13,773 nucleotides of DNA from CAYOXD01 sp964407825 (GTDB lineage: Bacteria; Desulfobacterota; Desulfobacteria; Desulfobacterales; JAFDDL01): contig CAYOXD010000084.1 in NCBI GenBank assembly GCA_964407825.1, positions 1 to 13,773 of the forward strand. The letters are read 5' to 3'. Made by a program: the position numbers and the translations under genes. Below, in pieces: positions 13,698 to 13,773 of the stretch (positions are counted from its first letter, which is position 1; the number at the start of each line of letters is the position of its first letter). The notes under the pieces are model-generated. The model made no database searches. It saw only the letters and a program-made list of their open reading frames with translations, and had not been told where the DNA came from.

Positions 13698-13773
13698 ATG
13701 CACCTTCCCGAAATGGAAACCCTCGATCCGGAAGACTGGCAACCCCTGCGGGACCAGGGACACCGGATGCTCG
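13698..13773 (+). CDS. N-terminus of a downstream gene, possibly a PLP-dependent decarboxylase (3'-truncated)
   Basis: An open frame from ATG 13698 gives 25 residues before the window ends: MHLPEMETLDPEDWQPLRDQ, then GHRML. The pattern of Leu-Asp-Pro-Glu-Asp-Trp, a short gap, Leu-Arg, and Gly-His-Arg-Met resembles the start of group II PLP-dependent decarboxylases (aromatic amino acid/diaminobutyrate type), but 25 residues cannot settle this. Only a weak ribosome site (GGAA about 8 bases upstream) is visible. It begins 38 bases after fliW. It appears to be the first non-flagellar gene of the region. Confidence 0.4.
   Translation, partial: MHLPEMETLDPEDWQPLRDQGHRML

Noticed and set aside
1..13773. 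Looked for CRISPR arrays, tRNA or rRNA genes, insertion sequences and attachment sites.
   Set aside because: No regularly spaced repeats, tRNA-like cloverleaf, transposase or terminal inverted repeats were seen by eye.

Overview
The window is a one-directional flagellar late-structural cluster; all genes are on the + strand. It holds rod genes (flgF, flgG), P- and L-ring genes with their chaperone (flgA, flgH, flgI), a rod-binding flgJ, the hook-junction chaperone and hook-associated proteins (flgN, flgK, flgL) and the csrA-fliW post-transcriptional module. A lipoprotein L-ring plus a P-ring means a diderm. The neighbourhood DUF2802 protein, FliK-like protein, stand-alone FlhB C-terminal domain and flgF, together with moderately high GC and TAGC-type intergenic repeats, suggests a Desulfobacterota (deltaproteobacterial, Desulfobacteraceae-like) organism. 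That placement is inference from gene order and protein style; no search was possible.

Layout: (1) 1-3024, a tightly packed upstream block: a 5'-truncated membrane protein with a FliL-like C-terminal domain, a small Gln/Lys-rich protein, a DUF2802 membrane protein and a FliK-like hook-length protein that starts inside the DUF2802 stop codon. (2) 3025-3145, an intergenic stretch with stacked hairpins and a degenerate heptamer repeat, then the 91-residue FlhB C-terminal-like gene. (3) 3422-3668, a C-rich non-coding stretch containing an excellent sigma-54 (RpoN) promoter. (4) 3669-12736, flgF-flgG-flgA-flgH-flgI-flgJ-flgN-flgK-flgL with short gaps or overlaps, most simply one RpoN-driven transcript. 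(5) 12737-13659, csrA and fliW, coupled by a GTGA overlap. (6) 13698 to the end, the first 25 codons of an apparently non-flagellar gene, possibly a PLP-dependent decarboxylase, marking the edge of the cluster.

How it works together: FlgF and FlgG build the rod, FlgJ assists rod passage, FlgA/FlgI/FlgH make the periplasmic and outer-membrane rings, FliK and the FlhB-C-like protein probably set hook length and substrate switching, FlgN delivers FlgK and FlgL to the export gate, and FliW-CsrA links filament assembly to translation of flagellar mRNA.

The most unusual item is the first protein. Its cytoplasmic, acidic, disordered-looking N-terminal region carries two clear copies and one degenerate copy of the SQxxIDALL peptide that in FliM is the phospho-CheY docking site, followed by one membrane segment and a periplasmic FliL-like domain. 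This would place CheY-binding peptides on a stator-associated protein, an architecture I do not recognise from described FliL proteins.
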